Origin: Lonicera japonica
Taxonomy: Eukaryota > Streptophyta > Magnoliopsida > Dipsacales > Caprifoliaceae
DNA: 64,000 bases
NCBI GenBank assembly: GCA_021464415.1
Contig: CM038469.1
Coordinates: 33,823,883-33,887,882 of the forward strand
Direction: 5' to 3'
Position 1 is the first letter of the stretch. Each line of letters opens with the position of its first letter. The notes beneath the pieces were generated by a model, which saw nothing but the letters and a program-made list of their open reading frames with translations, searched no databases and was not told where the DNA came from. Made by a program: the position numbers and the translations under genes. Below are positions 58,360 through 64,000 of the stretch, piece after piece.

Positions 58360-59107
58360 TATGGTTGGGTTTAATATTAATAAATTTATTTCTTATTTCT
58401 GATTGTCATAATCAGTACGCTATTTTCTGTTAAATTAAGATATTCATTTTAACTTTGTTATTAGATATTCGAATAAGAAATGACTACACCCTTTAACAAA
58501 TCAGGGACTGAAATTAGATATTCTAATCAGAAATAACTACAACCTTCAACCAAGTAGGACAAACCTCTTCCAGTCATACATCATGTTTGAATGACAAGAC
58601 AGAGATTACAAATATTAAGCCATCTTTAATGATAATTTATATACATCTTTTGTCACAATTTTGCTACATTGCAAACCAAATTTGGGGTGCTAATTATTGT
58701 ATCCTTTTTTATTCTTTCTTTCTTTCTTTTTAATTTTTTTAACAAATACCTTATTTTGCATTAGAAATATATTTGAGTGGGTTACTTAATTGGGGTTTCA
58801 TATAATTTATACTTTATTTTATGAATACTTAATAAAGCTAATAAAATTTGATTCATTACAAAATAAATAAATATCATGTGAAAAATGAATTTAATTTATA
58901 TAAAATTAATTTAGTATTTTAAAGATGGAAAACAAATAATACTAAAATAAAAAATAATTAATTTTATTGATTTTGTATATATATATATATTGTTATCCTA
59001 TACTGATGGGATAAAATAGTCCCACCTCTTAGGTAGTATTGTATTATCTAGCACTTTGTAGTTTGTGGGATAAAAGGGTAAAGTGGGATTAATCCACCCT
59101 TGCACCA
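58360..59107. other. Intergenic, no feature recognised
   Basis: AT-rich. The motif TTAGATATTC..AATAAGAAAT recurs at 58462 and 58514, suggesting a short diverged duplication. Confidence 0.4.
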
Positions 59108-59115
59108 AACATAAG

Positions 59116-59865
59116 TAGGGGTATTAAGGCTAATCCAAAAATCGAATGAACCAAACTGTTCTGGTCCGATTCATAAAACCCCAAAGCCAAAAGAAAAAAA
59201 AATAAATAAAAGACGAAACTGAAAATGAGAAAACAAAGCCAAAACCAAATAGTTTGGTTTGGGTTCAGGGCTAGATAGTCTAAAACCGAACCGATCCGAA
59301 TTAGGTATAAAAAAATTAAATATGTTAATATATACTCAAGGAACACATGAAGTATACTATTATACAAAAAAAAAGAAAAAAAGAGAGACTTTTATTAGAA
59401 TATGTTTGTTATTAATTGCATGTTGTGATTCTCTTAAGAAAAAAGTCATTAATGTGTGCCTTATTATTTAATTAACTACATGATGCTAAGACTTTTTTTA
59501 ATTTTTTTTATCATATAAATAATGGTAAGATAATTTATCATTTTATTTTGTATGTTTTATTCTTGTAAATGTACAAATAACTAATAATTAAATAGAGAAC
59601 ATGGTTTATATATGTTTTATCCTTATTTCTAGAAAATCATAACTTTACTTTGAATGTGAACCGAATTTACAACACTATTAGTATTACATTGTTATGTTAA
59701 ATTCATTTAGAAAAAAAAAATATGTCAAAACTGAATAAAACCGAACCAAAAAGTTTGGTTTGAGTTTGGATTCAGAAGCTTTAGAAACCGAAACCGAATT
59801 TTTACATTTGGTTTGAGTTTGGGGTACCTTAATTTTTATCCCGGCTGAAACTGAAAACACCCCTA
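59116..59865. mobile_element. hAT-type MITE, TSD AACATAAG
   Basis: A 750-bp element starts TAGGGGTATTAAGGC and ends ACACCCCTA, flanked by AACATAAG at 59108-59115 and 59866-59873. Subterminal regions repeat GGTTTGGGTT/AAACCGAACC motifs in both orientations, as in the element at 24555-25252. No transposase. Confidence 0.85.
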
Positions 59866-59904
59866 AACATAAGAAGTACTTGTTGGTTTAAAGTAGTCAC
59901 CTAG

Positions 59905-60480
59905 CCAATGGTGTATGAAGTTTGACACGATTATACTAGGTCAGGGATTTATGAGGAATGAATACAATCATCGTGTTTACTTCAAATGATCCAAATCAGG
60001 CGACTTATCTACTTACTCTTGTGTGTCGAAGATATGCTCACAATTTCCCAGAGCATGGTGGAAATCAATAAGGATATCAATAATGTTAAGATTCAGTTAA
60101 GTGGCGATTTTCAGATAAAGGACTTGGGTGGAGTTAGAAAAGTTCTAGGCTCGGAGATTGTGAGAGTTATGAATAAGGAAAAAAGTGATTATAGACTCGG
60201 GAAGGAAAACTCAAAGCCGTTGGGGTTTCTTATTAGCTCCGCACTTTAAATTCTTAACAAATATGGCTCTGAGTTCAAAGGAAGAGGTAGAGTATATGCC
60301 ACTCTGAAGCCCTTTGGGGCAGGAGCTTTAAGGAGCCAGGTCCTTCGGGGCCAAAGGGGGTGATATGCAAGATTGATGCATAGTTGATCGTTAATGAAAA
60401 TTACAAGGGTGTGATCAAAGTTTGCCAAGGTGGAGATTGTTTTCATTATTGTGGAGCCTTTAATGCATGATAACTTTGAT
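59905..60480 (+). pseudogene. Ty1/Copia reverse-transcriptase relic with 3' end
   Basis: Plus-strand fragments match the C-terminal part of Copia reverse transcriptase: MKFDTIILGQGF near 59920 and a YLLLCVEDML segment near 60010, where DD of the Y-x-D-D box is ED. SMVEINKDI and FQIKDLGGVRKVLGSEI lie at 60050-60160, and ALSSKEEVEYM near 60270. Frames change and stops occur. At 60425-60445 a GCCAAGGTGGAGATTGTT sequence resembles a polypurine tract with the start of the 3' LTR (TGTT), so the RNase H part was deleted. The LTR end was not located. Confidence 0.8.
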
Positions 60481-60539
60481 TACGGTAACATATTGTTTCT
60501 TATGATTTCTTCGCATTGTGTTAGTAGCTTGATTTAGTT

Positions 60540-61200
60540 AGGGTTTTGCACAATCACAATGTGTTTTCAAATGACTCTAAGAGGATCTTTAAATTTGTTT
60601 CTTTTAATATTTTATGCTGCTTAAAGTTTGAAAAAAAGGATAACATATTTTATTTTATGGAGACATAATGTACAATAAAATAATGAAAAGTAGTATTTTA
60701 AAAGTGAGAATCCATTGTTCAAAATTCATGAGTGATACATGTCTTCAAATTTAAAAGTCTCTATTACTATTGCTAATGTGACTCATCCAAATATTTGCAT
60801 TATAATCATTTGAAAAGCCTCTCAAAAATGTTCTTAAAGCATAATATTTGTTGCTCTTCATCCAATAGCCTCGTTAAATAAGTATTATAATATTTTTTTA
60901 TGGCGCATTTGTGGTCTTTTACCTGTTGTCCCTTAATAAAGGAAAAAAAACCAATAAAATAATGATATAAAGCAAGCATGTGAGATTTGGTGATTGGAAG
61001 CAAATCGTAAATTTAGAACATCTTCAAGAGATTCTTCAAATCCTATATGGAAATGTATTTGAGGAGCCCCATTAGATTTGAGGGATCCAAGGGACTTTTC
61101 AAATCTTCACGTCACTTTTCAACTTTTAAAGAGATAGAATTTTCACTCTACAAAGTCTGAAGAGTGTAGAGTGAATATTGGAGTTATCTGACATTACTTT
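60540..61200. repeat. Diverged relative of the GAGCATCTCC MITE
   Basis: GTTTTCAAATGACTCTAAGA near 60560 matches the subterminal sequence of the MITE dimer at 56074. AACATCTTCAAGAGATTCTTC near 61020 resembles its terminus. Ends and target-site duplication were not resolved. Confidence 0.35.
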
Positions 61201-62750
61201 AGAGTTATATGGCTGACACATAAAACTATAATTGTTAAAAAAAAAATAGCGTGCAAAACAAAATTAGCATTAAAATTTTTGATTGCAAAGTTAAGTTTAC
61301 ATAAACTATAATTTTGATTTAACACCTTATTTTAAAACACAATAGAGAGAGAGAGAGTTCTTACACTAACCCGAATTAAGATACATATCTTATTTCAAAA
61401 AAAAAAATTATTCAATTTTTCTTAAAAATACCCTCACAGAGAGTTTTTTTTAACATATTTTTGGTTATAGAATTCGCACTTACCAAAATTAGTCTTCAAA
61501 ATGTAATATAGCACATCAAAATATAAATTTAAAGTATGCTTTTGTAGAGCTTTAGCTTTACCAGTATTTTTGTAACATGGCGTGCCAAATAATTTACAGT
61601 TGAGTCCTTTGGGAAATTAGAGTTGGACGACATTGATGGGAATAAACCCTCGAAGGTAAAAAAGTAAAAGTTAGAGATGTCCCAATTTATGTCGATAAAC
61701 AGCAGTGCAACCAGGAATTCGGCTAAAGGGGAAAATTAGCATATAAAAATATATTTAAAGCCATAAAATTTTAACGCAAGCATAATAGCATTAATAATAG
61801 TATTTCATGCGCGCAACTTAAATAGAGAATGTGAATAATTATGAGAAATTACAATAATACAACACAAATATAATAGCATTCATAATATTATGCAATTAAT
61901 TAAGAAACACAACTAATATGATGCAAGTAATCAATAAATAAAATTATACCTAATATTAAAAATTATATTTAAGAAAGGATTTGTCGAAAACATCCGTAAA
62001 AAAAATACCATTTTCAAGCTATTTTTAGGGAATTTTTTAGTGGGACCTTACATTTGTTTGGAAAAGGTTATTGTATATTTGTATTATTTTCTGTGATGAT
62101 ATCGAAATCGAATATGTGTTTACTTAAAATGGTTATTGGTGAATGATAAATTGTCACCCAAAGTGAGGGATATTTGTGATAGAAAAAGGAATGAAAAAGG
62201 GTAAGTCACGCATTGGAACTTTGTGGAAAATTTATGATTTTACAAGAGACCCTCTTTATAAGTTTGTTAAGCATTCAAGAAAAATAAAGCTCTCTCTTAT
62301 GCAAAGGTGGGGTGCAACTAATAATTCCAAAATAAACCATGCGACTTGTGTGTATCCGCACATGCGGACACGAATAAGGCTACTACGTTTTATACTTGGA
62401 CTTATTTTAGACGATGTTATTTAGACTCTCATATTTGTCACAAACACCTTTGTCACAAGACCCTGATGTGGTAAATTTATCATCAGTAAAACCTCCTTAA
62501 GACATACTTAATGAGATGTAAGTGTAATCACATACACTCGATCTACATGGAAAGAGTTTGTTGGTAATAATTCGATTAAAAATCACGCAATGGAGTGCCG
62601 GAGTATTTTTCAAATAAGGCACACTTAATAAGAGGTGAGTATACTCACATAAATCTGGCTCAAATATGGAGAGTGTGTTGCTAAACATTCACCTAACATT
62701 AAGTAATGGAAGGGGGCGTTTGTGAGAAATAATGGAGGTGTTAAAATGCG
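61201..62750. other. Intergenic, no gene recognised
   Basis: AT-rich with A runs. A plus-strand open stretch at 62176-62424 and a minus-strand one at 62497-62688 have no known domain. Between 62500 and 62690 two related segments (AATGAGATGTAAGTGTAATC..ACA and AATAAGAGGTGAGTATACTC..ACA) form an old direct repeat of about 125 bases. Confidence 0.4.
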
Positions 62751-62756
62751 TTTTTA

Positions 62757-64000
62757 TTAAATTTTAAAGGGTTTGAATGTTTGTGATACATTGATAGTCC
62801 TCTCCTTTCCTCCATTGAGGAATAACATAATGTTGTCAAGTTGAGAAATTAACTTGCTGGCAATGCTGGTGTCTGGTACCAATATACTCTACAAGGATAA
62901 TCTTCGCACTTGTAGGTAAAGCCTCATAGCAATTCTTAAGAATTTTCAAGCACTGTTCATCATCCCAATTGTGCAATATCCACTGAAATCACATGAAGCA
63001 TGAGACAATTAATATTAGTTGGGAGTTTATTTTAGAGAGTAATACTAAAAAGTACATGGTACACAAAATAATCTGTTAGTTACTAGATTAGTCAATATAT
63101 GATTCCAACTGTTTCGAGGTGTGTTATAATTCTTGATCAATCGAATTTCTATAGTAATTTATTGTGTACTTTTTATGTACATGTCTACTATAATTACACA
63201 TAGAAAAGAAAATATTAAAATTGGAATTGTAGCATGCATGCAGGATATATTTTTGTTTGAATTTAGTAAAAATAAACTAAACATATTTTCGCTAGTCAAA
63301 TTTTATTTTTGAAAAATAAAATTGTATTTTTAGAATTTTCTAGACAACTTTTAATAAAACAAGCATTCAATATTTATTCAATCTTGGAGGAAAGGGGACT
63401 AAAGTTGGGATACAGGCTAACTGAGACACCCAGTATTCAATCTTAATGGTGAACGAAACTAAGTCATAATGCCAACCTCTTTTTCAACTTCACAGAAAAA
63501 ATATTACTTTTATATGGTGTTATACATAATAAAAGTTAAGAATAGTTTGATGCATATACTCCCATCTAGTTTAACCATGATTTAGCTACTTTCTAACAAA
63601 TACTATTTTGAACGTAATTAATAGTCAATAATATAACTTATCTTTTATTGTGTGATTGATACATTGATTACGTCTCAAAAGAAAAAGTGCATGGAACTAA
63701 GAGAACTCTCAAAAAAGAAAAAGAATGAAGGTGGAAATACATTCCGAAAACAAAAAAAGGATTATTAAATTGAGACAAAAAAAGTATTAATTAGTTACAA
63801 CTTGACCTTAGGATAAATATTGATTTTCAGAAAGGTTTAAAAAAAATAATAATATTGATTTCAGAATATTTTCAAAGGAGCAATTAATTTCATATATAGC
63901 TCCAAATTAAAGGAATATATATTAATTAGCATGTTGAGTCTCGCCTTCAAGAGAATGGCTTCACTCTTGGGAATGCTCTCAAACATATCACCCGCAACAA
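62757..64000 (-). pseudogene. COMT-like O-methyltransferase, 3' part, apparently broken
   Basis: Plant COMT-family enzymes transfer methyl from S-adenosylmethionine to phenolic hydroxyls. The upstream exon enters at the window edge and ends at 63945 with VAGDMFESIPKSEAILLK, matching the VGGDMF.S(V/I)PK..AI(F/L)(M/L)K part of the SAM domain. The next exon starts at 62982 with [20 protein letters not shown], containing the catalytic His-Asn/Asp-Trp region (K-W-I-x-H-x-W). The 962-bp intron has a GC donor (AAG|GCGAGA) and TTTCAG acceptor; the joined LLK|W is exactly as in the family. After VEY near 62889 the family sequence continues one frame over (a VPDTSIASK segment, then GGKERT), while the original frame stops at 62836. 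The shifted frame ends at 62757, too early for the usual C-terminus. It is a probable pseudogene unless the shift is a sequencing error. Confidence 0.8.

Noticed and set aside
62176..62424. 82-codon plus-strand frame as a gene
   Set aside because: No domain recognised, no promoter or splice context, in a repeat-rich stretch.

Overview
The window is nuclear DNA of a flowering plant, most likely a eudicot. Genes carry GT-AG introns and are separated by long AT-rich stretches. The repeats are typical of plants: Ty3/Gypsy LTR elements primed by tRNA-Asp, hAT, Harbinger and Mutator-type non-autonomous elements, and Au-like SINEs. I cannot name the species.

Layout. 1-11 kb: the 5' end of a decayed Gypsy element (gag, primer site, LTR), two decayed copies of a putative gypsy-type transposon gene, and a solo LTR with intact target-site duplication. 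11.4-13.5 kb: a Harbinger-type element with a solo LTR inside it. 14.1-19.0 kb: a head-to-tail 2.4 kb duplication. 20.3-23.0 kb: an intact three-exon flavonol synthase gene (minus strand) with a SINE just upstream. 24.5-26.9 kb: hAT-type elements, a second SINE and an RNase H relic. 27.2-28.7 kb: a broken FLS-like dioxygenase pseudogene on the plus strand.

30.0-49.8 kb: exons of a bacterial-type peptidoglycan glycosyltransferase (family GT51, penicillin-binding-protein type) on the minus strand. They are separated by an intron of about 18.9 kb. That intron holds a solo LTR (itself split by another solo LTR) and a tandem LTR-gag/pro-LTR-gag/pro-LTR array inserted as one unit, with a single 5-bp duplication ATCAA. 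The array encodes Gag-protease twice but no reverse transcriptase or integrase. The GT51 gene carries frame breaks and stops and looks like a pseudogene.

50.2-51.4 kb: a Mutator-like element with about 200-bp inverted repeats, a 9-bp duplication and a GC-rich interior. 51.5-54 kb: further inverted-repeat elements and homopolymer tracts. 55.6-58.4 kb: a GASA/snakin cysteine-rich peptide gene with a probable 2.2-kb leader intron holding a MITE dimer. 59.1-60.5 kb: a hAT-type element and a Copia relic. 62.8-64.0 kb: the 3' end of a COMT-like O-methyltransferase, apparently frameshifted.

The host genes do not form one pathway. FLS and the methyltransferase both suit phenolic metabolism, but their proximity is not evidence of a cluster. 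Most of the window is the product of repeated insertion, and target-site duplications let many of those events be ordered.
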